The notes below the pieces were generated by a model that was given only the letters and a program-made list of their open reading frames with translations, did no database searches and had not been told where the DNA came from. This document shows positions 35,170-47,390 of a DNA stretch of 64,000 nt, piece by piece (within the stretch, counting starts at the first letter, position 1; each line of letters begins with the position of its first letter). The DNA is taken from contig NC_089455.1 in assembly GCF_026210795.1 (NCBI RefSeq), forward strand, positions 992,001 to 1,056,000, given 5' to 3'. A program made the translations under genes and the position numbers. This stretch comes from Rhizophagus irregularis. Its lineage: Eukaryota > Glomeromycota > Glomeromycetes > Glomerales > Glomeraceae.

Positions 35170-36531
35170 ATGGCAAGGCTATTTGGTAGTATTAAGATAA
35201 AATATAAATCCCATAATTGTAAAGATTGTAGGAGTAGAAGGAAGAATAATAAAATAAACCCTACGGCAAATTATGTTTGGTGTGATGTTTGCTCTCCTAT
35301 TCACCTTCAAAGAGAGTTTTCCTCTTGGTCAAGTGGTAATAAGGAAGTGGATGAATTTATAAAGTTTCAACAACTTAAGACAAAAAAATCTGGTGATTTA
35401 ATAGAATGGATACCTTATGATAGATTATCAAATATTAAATACGTAGCAGAAGGAGGCTTCTCCAAAGTTTATTCAGCTTCATGGTTGGATGGTTTAATTC
35501 AAGGATGGAACTTTGAACAAAAACAATGGAAAAGACTTGGCAAGACTGAAGTTGCCTTAAAAGTTCTTCAAGATTCACAAAATATTTCATCAGAGTTCTT
35601 GGAAGAGGTAAATTAATTTAATTATTTAAACTATTAACCTATTAAACTGTTATATTGAATCGTACTTAAAAAATTTATTTTCTTTTTTTTTTTACTTTTT
35701 TTTGATTAATAGTTACATTTGAATTTACAACGTGGTTCCACATACGTTGCAAAATGTTTTGGTTTCACCAAAGAACCAAAATCAAATAATTACGTCATGG
35801 TTCTCGAATATGCAGAAAATGGAAATTTAAGAAATTTTTTGACTAAGTCAGAATCCATTGATTGGTATCAAAAGGTTGAAATTTTAAAACAAATTGGACA
35901 TCATCTTTGTAGACTTCATGAAAAAGAGATCATTCATAAAGATTTCCATATTGGGAACATATTATATGAAACCAATCATCGTATTGATGATTTTTTAATT
36001 ATAAGCGATTTAGGTGTTTGTCAACCTATTAGCAAGAGGCCTTGTTTTGTTATGCAATCATCAGAAATCTACGGAGTGTTACCTTATATGGCACCAGAAG
36101 TTCTGAAAGATCATTCATATAGTAAAGCTTCTAATATTTATGCTTTTGGTGGAATTATCTATGAAATTGTAACTGGATATCCTCCTTTTTATAATAGACC
36201 TCATGATTTTCAACTTGCTTTAGATATTTGTAAAGGTGTTCATCCTGATATTCCTGAACACGTTCCTAAATCTATCGCTAATTTGATTTTAAGATGCTGG
36301 GAACCAAATCCTAAAAAAAGAATTACTGCAATAGAAATTTTTAGTATGATCAGATGTTGTTTTATTTATGAAGATGAAAATAAATTATCTCCTAGGTTAA
36401 CGAAAGAAATAGAGGAATTTAAATCTGCTCATCAAGTATATCAAGCAGAGCAAATAAAAATTCATCCTGAGGCTGTTTACATTAGTAGACTTCTTTCTTT
36501 CCCTAAGCTTGAAGAATCTTTGAAGAATTAA
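35170..36531 (+). CDS. TKL-like protein kinase with Cys-rich N-terminal module
   Basis: Two exons, 35170-35607 and 35713-36531, give 418 residues. Residues 17-75 form the module CKDC...WCDVC...FSSWSSGNKEVDEFIKFQQL, seen in front of kinases in large Rhizophagus families; it may bind a metal. The kinase domain runs from about residue 91. It has the Gly-rich loop AEGGFSKVYSA, lysine K131 in VALKVL, catalytic loop HKDFHIGNIL (D223, N228), a metal-binding motif SDLGVC (D245) and YMAPEVL. The HRD arginine is replaced by lysine, and DFG is DLG, a common variant. After the domain is a ~60-residue tail without known motif. All catalytic residues are present, so it is probably active. Pathway unknown. 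Confidence 0.9.
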
Positions 36532-36918
36532 TTTGTTAATTTAAATTCATTCATTTATACTTTTAAAAAAATTCTTTAAAATATCATATATATTTAATTT
36601 GTCAAGGGCAAAAATGACAGATATGATACAAGTGTATATTATACTTATTGTTTTATTATAGACCGTTACCTAGTTGTTTATAATTTTTATGATTTAATGA
36701 TGTATTTAAAAAAAAGTGATTGTAATAAAGGCATTTAAATTGTACAGCTTCATAGCACAATCGATTCTAAATTTCTTTTATTTATTTTTTTTTTTATTTG
36801 CAATATTTGAGATTTAGGATAAAAGTCCTTAAACTCATTTCATGTGTAATGAAAAATAACAATTTTATGCAGGTAATATTTTGACGATATATGTTTGCCA
36901 TATCTAAATTAGGAATTT
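36532..36918. other. Short intergenic region, 3' flank of kinase
   Basis: AT-rich sequence between the kinase stop and the hAT element. Nothing beyond likely 3' untranslated sequence is seen. Confidence 0.5.
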
Positions 36919-39381
36919 GTCACAAATAGGGATGTTAACAGTTTATGATTGGATGGTTCGAACCGCAGTTTGATCATAGGACCGGTTTCAGTTCAGTTCA
37001 AACGTCAAACCAAACCGAGACCGAACCGATAGAAACCGGTTTAGTGAACCGGTTTTAGATCGGTTCAATTAACGGTTACGTGTATCTGCACGCGTAACTT
37101 TTTACAATAAAAGAATAACGGATTTTACATTCTTACATTTTTTTATATCACCTTGCATTATTACAACTATGTCGGGAGTTTTTGAAAATGACGATAATAA
37201 TTTATCAGATGATTCCTTAGCATCTGATGATGAAAGAATTATAAATAAGAAATTGTCAGCAGATGTTTGGGAGTTTTTTCAAAAAATTCAAGATGAGGAA
37301 AGTTGGTTAATTACAAACTATAAGTGTATTTTGTGTGCAAAACTTTATTCACCTGGTAATCCAACATCTACACTTCGACGTCATTTAACTAAAAAACATC
37401 CATCACATTATAAAAAACCTGAAACCCGCCAAACTACTTTACGTTTTAAACCTTACTCTCCATCAAAATCTAAACCTATCACAGATTCTTTGGTTGATTT
37501 TGTTGCAACTGATTTGCAACCTTTTACCATTGTTGAAAATCCTGAATTCAAATTATTAATTAATAAATTGAATCCCCACTATATTTTACCTTGCAGACAA
37601 ACCTTAAAGGAAAAATTCATAGAAAATTATAAAATGAGAAAAAATGTGTTAATTAATGAAGTCTCACAAATTAACTCAAAAATCTCTCTTACTACTGATA
37701 TTTGGACTTCAGAAATCTCAAAAGATTGTTATCTTGGAGTAACAATGCATTATATTAACAACAATTGGGAATTAAAAAATCTCTTACTTGATTTAATTCC
37801 TGTAAATGGTTCTCATACAGCTGGGTTAATTACTAGCAAGCTTTTACAAATTCTTGAAGAGTTTAGTATCAGTAATAATATTCTTGCATTAACTACAGAC
37901 AATGGAAGCAACATGATAGCATGTGGTAATCAACTAGCAACTGAATTAGATCAGGAGTTTAATAATATGGCTTTTACTCATTACAGATGTGCTGCACATA
38001 TTATAAATTTAGCAGTAAAAGCAGGAATGAGTCATGTTGGAAATGAAATCAAAAAACTTCGTCAATTTGTTGTTAAAATCAAGAATTCACCATTATTTTT
38101 GGATAAATTATCAGAAATTTGTACCCTTAAAAAAGTTAAATTTCTTAAACCAATTTTAGATATAGACATTCGCTGGAATTCCACATATTTTATGATTAAT
38201 AGACAAATCTTAATGCAGGGTGTTTCAGAATTACTTGCAACAACAAATGTTGAAGAACTTGGAGATTTATTTCCAACAATATCTGAATGGCGACATATTA
38301 AGGTATTTTTTATTTTATAAATTATTATTTATTTTATTTTATAATTATATATTTATTAATTATTATTTTTTTTTTACAGGAATTAGCAAAGGTATTAGAA
38401 CCTATGTATGAAGCAACCAATTTATTATCATCATCAAAAAATCCTACACAAGGTGATATAAGATTGGTTTTTAATGGAATGTTTAAAAAATTGGATCATT
38501 ATCAAAGAGGAAATCACCATACACAAAAGGCAATAGCATCAGCAATTTGTAATAAATTGAAAGCCTATTGGGACAAATATTTGAATCAATCTTCCATTAC
38601 TTCTTCAATATTAGATCCACGCTACAAAACCACATTATTTAGTCATAATGATATAACTGAAATTATTAGTAAATTACAAGAATTATATTTGTCATATTTA
38701 CCCTTAAATAATCAAACCATACCATCAGCACCAGCACGATCATCTCGTGATTATTTTCTTAATTTACTTAATCCAAATAATATTCGTCAAGAAGTATCGC
38801 ATGATGAATTAGATCGATACTTAAATTCTCCAGTAGATAGTAATACAGGTTCTTTAATTTGGTGGAAAACTTATGAAAAGGATTACCCAGTACTATCTCA
38901 AATAGCTAAGGATTATTTAACAATCCAAGCAACGTCGGTTCCATCAGAAAGGGCATTTTCAATTTCGGGATTAACTATTTCAAAAACTAGAAATAGGTTA
39001 GATCCCTGAAACGGCAAGAAGGCAATTATATGCACGAAAAATTGGATATCAGAAAAAGAAAGAATGGAAAATTGAATCAATACTTGCAATATGTCTTTTT
39101 TTTTTCCTTTTTTTTACATTATGTGAAATTTTGTTGGTAATTTTTTTTCTTATAATAAAAAATTTTTTGACGATATACGATATATTTAAATTCATGATCT
39201 GCATTACACAATTTTGTATAAAATACTATAAATATCCGGTCTAAACTTCGGTCTAAACTTCAGTCCAAACTTCGGTTCAAACTCTGGTTCTAAACCTATA
39301 ACGGTTCGGTTTTGTACTCAAACCACCAGTTTTTGGACCGAAAACCGGATGGACCGAACCGTTAACATCCCTAGTCACAAA
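36919..39381 (+). mobile_element. hAT DNA transposon with 8-bp target-site duplication
   Basis: The element proper is 36927-39373 (2447 bp). It is bounded by a 13-bp perfect terminal inverted repeat, TAGGGATGTTAAC at the left and its complement at the right, and flanked by a perfect 8-bp duplication GTCACAAA (36919-36926 and 39374-39381), the size diagnostic of hAT. Both subterminal regions are packed with ACCGGTT/GGTTCGG-type motifs (about 36955-37080 and 39235-39350), likely transposase binding sites. Inside is one two-exon transposase gene. Intact ends and target duplication indicate a fairly recent insertion. Confidence 0.96.
37169..39009 (+). CDS. hAT transposase with BED zinc finger, frameshifted at the C-terminus
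   Basis: Exons 37169-38302 and 38380-39009 give 587 residues. An N-terminal BED finger (CILCAKLY...LRRHLTKKH) is followed by the catalytic core. LTTDIWTS carries the first Asp, LTTDNGSNM the second, and RCAAHIINLAVKAG is the conserved CxxH region; the C-terminal dimerisation block is IQATSVPSERAFSISG. The frame stops at a TGA directly after NRLDP. The family continues here with a short helix, and the +1 frame does continue (ETARRQLYARK), so one extra base in the CCC at about 39003-39005 has removed about 25-30 residues. The copy may be inactive or weakened, but ends and active site look intact. Confidence 0.92.
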
Positions 39382-40408
39382 CATTGCAAATATATGAAAT
39401 ATGTGTGATATGATCTATTAAAATGAAACACTACTTTTCCATTAACTGGAATTGCGGATTAATAAAAATTAGTTATACATTCTGTTAACCTTTAAGAAAA
39501 ATAAATTGAGTTAATTGTCTTTTAGCAAATGAAATTATTTATTTGGATTTATAATTCTTTTTTTTTTACTTACTTTCTCGACAGTTAAATTAATGAAATA
39601 TATTTAAATTATCATATATAATTTCTTTATTTTATACAAAAAATATGGTATAAATTGATTTTCATCTAGAATAAAAACGATCTTATATTATTATATTAAT
39701 ATAATTTTAATATAATACTATAATAAATTTAAATAGTATTTGTAAATAAGAATTATAATATTTTTGAATAAATAAATATCAACTTTATTAAATTATATTA
39801 CTAATGTAATAAGTATTTTTACAAAAACTATAGTTTAAATATAAATATCATCAATTTAAGTTTTTAAGAAATTCAAATTATTTTATATATAATATATTAA
39901 AACAATATAATTTTAAAATATCTATAATTATAAGTTTAAATTAAAAATTAAAACTGCTTAATATTTTAAATATTTAGAAAAAGAATTTAATTAGTACTAT
40001 TTATTATTTTTTTTATCTTAAATAAAGTACATTCATTATATCTAATTTATTTAAAAAAATAAAATAAAATAAAAAAAATACTAATAAAAAAAATAATACA
40101 TATAACTGTAATATTAAATACCATTTACATTATTTGTAATTTTCAATAAATATTATCAATTATATAATATTTTAATTATTCAAATATAAAAATAAATTAT
40201 AAATTATTTATTATGATATATTTTACAGTATATTTTTATTTTTGAATTAATATTATTTAATTAGTTTTATTATACAAATTTTAAATTTAAATACCTGCTA
40301 AAAAATTAAAAATCTTAATTTTTTAAAAATTATAAAACAAAATATAAAATAATATTACATTAAAATATCAATAAATTAATAACCAATAAGAATATTATAA
40401 TAAATAAA
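39382..40408. other. AT-rich intergenic region
   Basis: About 1 kb between the hAT element and the 3' end of the golgin gene, almost entirely AT with short TTATTA tracts. No gene or element is visible. Confidence 0.55.
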
Positions 40409-43400
40409 TTAACTAGCATTTTTATGTTTTTCTAATTCTGCAGCTAGTTCAGTTATTTGATTACGATATACATCTTTCATATCTTTAATATCTGCTTGTA
40501 ATTCATCCACTTGTTCTGTCTTTTCTCCAAGTAATTCCAAAGTAATATGATATCTAAATAGAAAAAAACCAATGTGTTAAAATATAAATTTTAATTAATA
40601 ATTTGTTAATTATTTTATACCTTTCATTTAATTCATAAAGTTGTTGTTCTAGTACTGAAAGCTTTTCTGCTTTTGTAGAACTAAATTACATTTATTTAAA
40701 AAAAATATATTAGTTAAAAATTTGTTTTTTTAAATAATTTTTTAATTATTTACTTACTAATCTTCCATTTGAACAGTTAATTTGACTAATTCATCTGCTA
40801 ATTCATCTAATTAAATACAAAATAGCAATTAATAAATATTTTAAATAGAAATATTTTAATATATATAATTACCTCTATTTTTTGTAGTCATTTGTAATTG
40901 AGCTTGTAAAGCACCAACTTGTCCTTCTAAATGTCTTACTGAAGAATTTAGTTTCTCGACCATCATAACACAACTTATCATACTACTACTTCCATCAACA
41001 CTTGATCTTGCACTTGATGTTGGACTATATACTACAGGCGATGATAATGCTCCATCATAATGTTTTTCCAAATGCGTTTCACTTGCTGATTTCAATGATC
41101 CCAATTGTGTTTCACTAGCTGATTTCAAAAAATTTCTCTTTATCGATTCTAATTTTATTTGACGTTTTTCTTGTTCATGTTCTTTAATAAGTTTGTTCTT
41201 TTGTTCAGAATGTAATTTTTGTTCCAATTCTTCTTGTTTTTCTTCTAATGCCTGCCTTAATGCACAACGGTACTGTTCTTCTGCTTCTTGCAATGCTATT
41301 TTATGAGTTTCTTTAGAAGATTCAAGTTCTGAAACTAAATCCTCAATTTTAGCTTCTAAATTAGGAATTCGAGCACGTAATGATTTGATTTCCTCGTTTA
41401 ACTTTATGTTTTGATTATGTTTATCTATTAATTGAAGTTCTTGTTGCTCTGCAGTTAATGACTTTTTAATTGTAACATAAATGTGAATTAGAAATATTTA
41501 TATATAAGACCAAGAAAATAAAATAAATTAATTACCATTTCTTTAAATTGATTATTTAAATTTTCAAACTTATCGGCGAAATGATCACGTTCCATTTCCA
41601 TTTCAGTTAATTGTTTAGAAAGACTAAGAAAAAAAAAAATTTTTTTAATTTTCAATATAAGTAAAAAAATTGGGGTACATTAATTTATTTTATTACCTGT
41701 TTTCAATTTTTTCCCAATTCTTCATGGACAGAGCATGCTGTGTCTGTACATCTTCTATTTGTCGAAGTATTTGAATATGCTCTACATCCCTTTCTCCTGA
41801 TGTTACATCTTGTGCTGCAGCCTCAGCAATTTGCAATCGTTTTTGTAAAGTCTACATATATTAGAGTCGAATCATTTTCAAACAAATGACTTTGTAAATT
41901 GAAATAAAGTACTACATTTTGTTATCTTACCGATATTTCATGACGTAAATTATCTTCTCTTAAACCAGCCTGCTCTTCAATTCGTGCAAGCGTTGCTCTC
42001 AATTCACGAATCTGTAATAAATGGAAATTCAATAAAGAAACCTATTGAATAAATACACAAGTTAAATATCAGACCTCTGTTCGCAAAGAATTTTCTGTGT
42101 TCTCTGACTCGGTACGTAACTGTTCCAGTTCATGGTGAAGCCTTTCGTTTATTTGAATCTATAAAATAAATATCAAAATACATTTTATAATCTTTTAACG
42201 CAGGAAGATTTATTCCTATAGTAAATCATGTGAATTACGGTCATAGATATACCTCCTTTTCCAAAGCTGCAGTTTGCGCTTGCGATGATAAAGTAGCATT
42301 AATCTCAAGTGTTCTCTTAAGTTCTTCATTTGTCTGATCTAAAAGACGCTTTAAAAACGCGTTATAATTTTTTAAAAAAAAAATTTATTGTTGTCAACCC
42401 AATAGTATAAGAGCTCAATCCAAATTTAAATAACCGATAACAGTGCCACCATATGCAGAAATTACGTTAAATATTCTATCTCTCCCCTCTCTCTCAACTA
42501 CAAACATACTTGAAGTTTTTCTCGTTCTTCTTTTGCAACAGCAACATCAATTTCTAATTTCAAATTTTTCTGTGTTTTCTTTTCCTTCTCGTTTTCGAGA
42601 CTTTTCAAATCGTAACTATTCTTTTTTTCAATTTCTCGCAGTTGTTTTAAATTACTCGACAATTCCGCTATTTCTGATGTAGCCTTATCATATTTCTTTT
42701 GAAGATCAGCCAATCGATTTTCTTGCTCAATATCTTTAGCCCGATATTTTTTTAGATTTGTGCGATATTCAAGTTCACTTTTTGACAATTTTTCACCTGC
42801 ATAATAAAAGAATCGTCAATAATTACTTAAATTAATTGTTGATAATAATAAATCATTTACCCTCGGACATGAGTCCGGAAATTTGCTCATCTTTCTCCAA
42901 CAGCAATTTTCTCTGCATTTCAAGTAAATTTTGAATAGATGAACTCTCTTTACTTGCTTCTTGTTGTCTGAACATATTTAGCTCCTAAATTAATAATATA
43001 AAATCAATTCGATACAATCCACATTCGAAAAATAAAATTTTGATAATTTATATCAACCTTATTTGCGCCTTTTAATTGATTTTCCAAACCTTCTACATGA
43101 TTTCTTGCAATTTTCAACTCGTCATTTTTATTTTCTTCCAGCTCCTTTAATTGTAATTTAAACTTTTCTACGGTATCATTTAATAATGCATTTTGCTCTA
43201 TGGCACTTGTAAGCTGTCGTTCTCTTTGTTCAATAATCAATTGGAAATTTTTAGAAGTCTCAGGAGATTCAATAATCGATGATTTTTGATTGTCTATAAC
43301 ATCATTCTCCTGAGATTCTTCGTTTGTAGATTCTTCAAAAACTTTAATACCATTATTTTCTACATTATTTCCATTAATTTTAGAACTTGTATCAGATTCT

Positions 43401-44179
43401 TCCTTCTGCTTATCTGTTACAGATTCACTAGAAACCGGTATTAAACTATTGATCGAATGTCCATCTTTAATAGTTTCACTCTCATTTTGACTTGATTCAT
43501 TCGTACTTGAAAAATCAGAAATACCATTTATAACAGGAGTATCTACTTTATTCTCATTATTGTCTTGGTTCTCATTTGGAACAGAAACAGAATTATTACT
43601 CTCTCTCGTATTGTCCTTTGTATTATTTAAATTTGGTTCCAACGTTGAATTCTTACTGGATGAATTATTAGGAACTTCAGAATCACTTTCTAATGAAGTT
43701 TTATGTAAAGAAGAACGGGGAGATTCTCCTTGTAATGACGATCGAGGTGAGCCAGTTTGTATACGAATGTTGGCAAGTAAATCACTACTCTTAGATTTTA
43801 AAGATTCAATTAAATCACTTGAATTGGATCGTGGACCTAATTTAGGTGAAGGTTTATTTGGTGTTGATGTTGGAGAAGCTGAAATATTATTATTTGAAAT
43901 ATTTGGCGATTTTGGACGTGCAGGAGGATCGATTGTAGTAACAAATCCAGTTATTGGATCAACATAGACGTCCCCCTGATAAGAATTATCTGGCGTGAAA
44001 CAATTGCTTAATTATCATTGAGTAAATTTTTTTTTTAAAAAAAAAAATTTATTAATACACTTACTTTCACTCATGTCAAGAGCTTTATCAAGTTTGCTCT
44101 CGACAGTATTCATAGCCTGTTTTAACATATTTCCCCAGGACGATCCGCCCGAGCCATTTTTGTTATTAAAAAAACTCAT
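40409..44179 (-). CDS. TMF1/Sgm1-type golgin (TATA element modulatory factor family), 13 exons
   Basis: Long coiled-coil Golgi tether, about 934 residues. Exons in transcript order: 44179-44065, 43989-43058, 42984-42861, 42796-42510, 42348-42253, 42158-42075, 42011-41931, 41851-41697, 41623-41536, 41461-40873, 40806-40758, 40680-40621, 40553-40409. The N-terminus has a GNMLKQAMNTVESKLDKAL amphipathic helix; a Ser/Asn-rich linker and a very long Glu/Gln/Lys coiled coil follow. The C-terminus (LELLGEKTEQVDELQADIKD) matches the TMF TATA-binding domain, which in this family binds the small GTPase Rab6 (Ypt6) at the Golgi. The DNA-binding name is historical. A near-duplicate motif LKSASETQ/LKSASETH lies in exon 10. 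All 12 introns join in phase. The promoter is shared with the divergent gene at 44404. Confidence 0.9.
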
Positions 44180-44403
44180 TTGAAAATATAATATCTTTTT
44201 TACACGGAAAGTTTTAAACAGAGAGCAAAGATATATTAAGGAATAGTGCAAAAAATTTCCAAATAAGGTTCAATCAAGGGTTCAACAAGGTTCAACCACG
44301 TCTTACGTTATTTTAAACTAGCTCAAATCATTCGTCATTGTTACACACAAATAAAATATATATAGTAAACTTTTTCACGATGTTCTTTTATCATTCGTTT
44401 ATA
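44180..44403. promoter_or_regulatory. Divergent promoter region
   Basis: A 224-bp gap between the golgin gene (minus) and a small plus-strand gene. It contains repeated GGTTCAA motifs (about 44265-44300) and a TATA-like AAATATATATAG at about 44353-44364 facing the plus-strand gene. A shared bidirectional promoter is inferred from the short spacing. Confidence 0.45.
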
Positions 44404-45101
44404 ATGTCTAATAGTCCTAATAACCGGTTTATGAATCAGCCTTCAGGAACATATTGGCGACCAGTACCTATACAACCACCAGCACCAAGTGATCCCAGAA
44501 TTATAAATCAATTTCATTCATATGAGACTGATAGTGATAGCGATATAACGAGAACTTATGGTACAATATATAGTAATACGAATTCTCCTGAAAGCAGCAC
44601 TCCAGAGGTTTCACCAAGAGCAACACCTGAAATATCTTCTGCAATGCGAATGCGAATGATTGCACATACATCTCGTCCTATACCTTCCGTACAAAGTTAT
44701 GATAATAATGGAATGAATTATACAGGTTTTTTTATTGTTACATGAATAATGTTATTAGCTAGATGTATTTATTGTCGAATTTTAATTCAGATGGTATAGA
44801 TGACCAAAATAATGGTACAAGAGAAGTTTCAGAAATTGATGAAGTAAATAATGATTTGAATGGTGAAAATATATCTCAGCAGAATCAACTAGATCAACTA
44901 GATGGTAAATAATGCAAAAGAAAAAAAAAGCAAGTGTAATTCTAATTAAATAATGATTTATTTGTAATTATGTAAAATTTTTTAATAGAACCTACGAGAC
45001 TTTTTTTAGTAACTTTACAAGCTTTACGTCAAAGAGTGCGCGAATTAGATTCCGATGCATGGATGTATGTAAAAACGAATGATAGATTTTCAAAATTTTA
45101 A
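44404..45101 (+). CDS. Small hypothetical protein, three exons
   Basis: Exons 44404-44725, 44791-44904 and 44989-45101 give 182 residues starting MSNSPNNR. An upstream in-frame ATG at 44380 would add eight residues; I chose 44404 because what precedes it is hydrophobic and unlike the rest. The body is Pro, Ser, Thr and Asn-rich and probably disordered (PVPIQPPAPSDP; TNSPESSTPEVSP). The last 35 residues differ: RLFLVTLQALRQRVRELDSD, then AWMYVK and RFSKF, a probable amphipathic helix. Phases across both introns agree, which supports a real gene. I do not recognise a family. It shares a short divergent promoter with the golgin gene. Confidence 0.6.
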
Positions 45102-45723
45102 ACTTACGCGTCTTACGGAATGAAATTGTAAGCGAGTCCTTGAAATATTATTTAGATAAAATCAAAAAGTCAATTGTATAATTAACTGTATTCGTTTTTT
45201 TAAAACCTATTTATTTAACTGCTTAAAGAATCAAAATGCAAGAATAAATAGACAATTAACATTTGGAATGCGCGGCAATTATCTTCTTTACATTAAGTAA
45301 AGAAGATTATTTTATGTTTTCGCTTTTGACTTTAACTAGCCAGATCCAGAAAACTGGAGAAACAACTCGTGACAACTAGCGTGAAGGTTGGGTAAATCCA
45401 CAAAGTCATTGGACAACTGCATTTAATATGATATGATAGGCAGAACGAAATCTAAATCGACCCTAATGTATAAAATGTCTTGAACGTTACTTAAATCCTA
45501 GGAATAAATAACAATGCCATTTCCCGTAAAATACTGAGTTTCCCTCAATGAATCGACTTACGGCACACAAGATTCTGGATTCTAACCGCAAATAAAAAAA
45601 AAGATTCATATAATTGAAATAATGCAATTACATAAAATTTTTTTCTTTGAATAATCTATCATATTTTTATTTATTTTAAATATTATGAGTATATTTATAT
45701 AATTTTTTTTTATTTCTATAAAA
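45102..45723. other. Convergent intergenic region
   Basis: About 620 bp between two converging genes. It contains a GC-richer section (45320-45600) without open frames and T runs near the end of the BTB gene. No element ends are visible. Confidence 0.45.
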
Positions 45724-47177
45724 TTAGCTTTTCTTAATTACTTGAAACACTTCATATTCATCAAATTGATTACTTTGAGCAATAAGCTTGTCATATGAAT
45801 TTTTAGTACACTCAAATCGTTTATCACTAACGTAAACCATCAAATCATCTTTACCTCCATCTACATGTCTTCCAAACCTTGGTCCTCTTTCCTTACAATT
45901 ATAAATGGCACAATTACTATTTATTACTTTACTTATAATCGACTTATTAATATCTTCTTTGTTTAACGAAAAAATGAAACTATCATTAGTAACATAATAA
46001 TCTCTTTTGGATGCCCAATTCAACGGATTATAACCTCCAAGTATTTCCCCAGTATTTTTGATACGTAAAATTGTTAATGAATGATCCTTACTATCACATC
46101 TATTATGAAATACTTGCTCACTAAATCCATCTCTGCTACCACGAGTTAATAATTCAAATTTAAAATAAGAATCTTTTGAAATCCATTTTGAAATGAATCT
46201 TAATTGTTTTGAATCAATTAAGATAGAATCTAATCTACAACGAAAATTTGTTGAATATAAAATAGATTTATCTCTTTTTTCAGGAACCAAATAATATTCT
46301 AAAATCGATTGATAAAAATTCTCTTCAAAAATTTTTCTATAAGGATTAATTTTAATATAAAAATCACTTGAACTAATAAAACCAAATCTAATAAATGATA
46401 TAAGAGGATTTAAATTTTCTTTAAGAGCTTTAAAATCATTATCAGACCAAGATGATAATTCATTAGATAAATTTGATGTTCGCGCTATTCCCCATTTAAT
46501 TACGTGATTCCAGATTTCAATTTCATCTAATTGTAAACCATCAAGTTGAATAAGTGATATTAAAAATTCTTGAGAAATATTTGAAATATCTGTATCATTA
46601 AAAATAAATTCTGGTGCATTTGTTATAATATCTTTAATATATTCATTCAATTTGAAAAATTCATTATGTTTTAATGTAAATTGATAAACTTTATAAAAAT
46701 TTTCTCTTAACCAGTTTTTATGATATTTTAAAATATAATCTTGAATATAATCGAGAATTTCGGTTAAACATAATTCATCTGCCAATTTCAAGACTTCTAA
46801 TAAAATCATCCCATTTTGTTCATTAAAATCCAAATTTCCGTTATATATATACCTAAAAAGAAAAAGAAATGTTAAAATAATCAATATATATATACGGTAT
46901 TTACTGTATAAATTTATATTTACTTGAGAATAATATCAAAGGCTTTTATTGAAGAATTTGGTTTATCAAAATATATTTTGCCATCTTTAATATTTGCCCA
47001 TTTATTTGATAATGCCGTACGGAAATATTTTGATCTTGCACAAAGTATAATCGAATGAACTCGAAATTCTTTAAAATTGGATTCATCTCCAACTTTAATA
47101 ATCACATCATAAAAATTTTCACTTTCATATAACCTGCTATAATCTTTTAATAAAAATTCAATAAAATTTGAATTCAT
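45724..47177 (-). CDS. BTB-BACK-TLDc domain protein
   Basis: Two exons, 47177-46924 and 46852-45724, give 460 residues. The N-terminal BTB/POZ fold shows FYDVIIKVGDESNFKEFRVH, SIILCARSKYFRTALS and, across the intron, FDIILKYIYNGNLDF. A BACK-type helical region follows (LKLADELCLTEILDYIQDYI, QLDEIEIWNHVIKWGIA). The C-terminal half is a TLDc domain (CDSKDHSLTILRIKNTGEIL, GGYNPLNW, FIFSLNKED, GPRFG). BTB proteins often serve as substrate adaptors for cullin-3 ubiquitin ligases, and TLDc domains bind the V-ATPase in several proteins; which applies here is unknown. This exact architecture is strongly amplified in Rhizophagus. The single intron interrupts the BTB fold, as usual for the family. Confidence 0.9.
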
Positions 47178-47390
47178 TTTATTTTTGTTTGAAAGATTGT
47201 TTAAGTATGTTCTACAAGTATGTTCTAAGATATAAATATGTTATCTGAACACCAATCACGTGAATTACTCCTATGTAATTTTACCACCCGCAAGCCCAAA
47301 TAATAATATACAGGTAATGTTTTTATATAAGAGAATCTACAAAGATAAAAATAAACAAAAAAAAAACAAGTAAAAATAAAAATAGACCAT
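47178..47390. promoter_or_regulatory. Upstream region of the BTB gene with TCACGTGA
   Basis: A 213-bp gap between two minus-strand genes. It contains a palindromic TCACGTGA at 47256-47263, about 80 bp upstream of the BTB start, and a repeated GTATGTTCTA motif. The left side is the 3' flank of... the upstream-lying genes read away from it, so the motif most plausibly serves the BTB gene or its leader. Confidence 0.35.
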
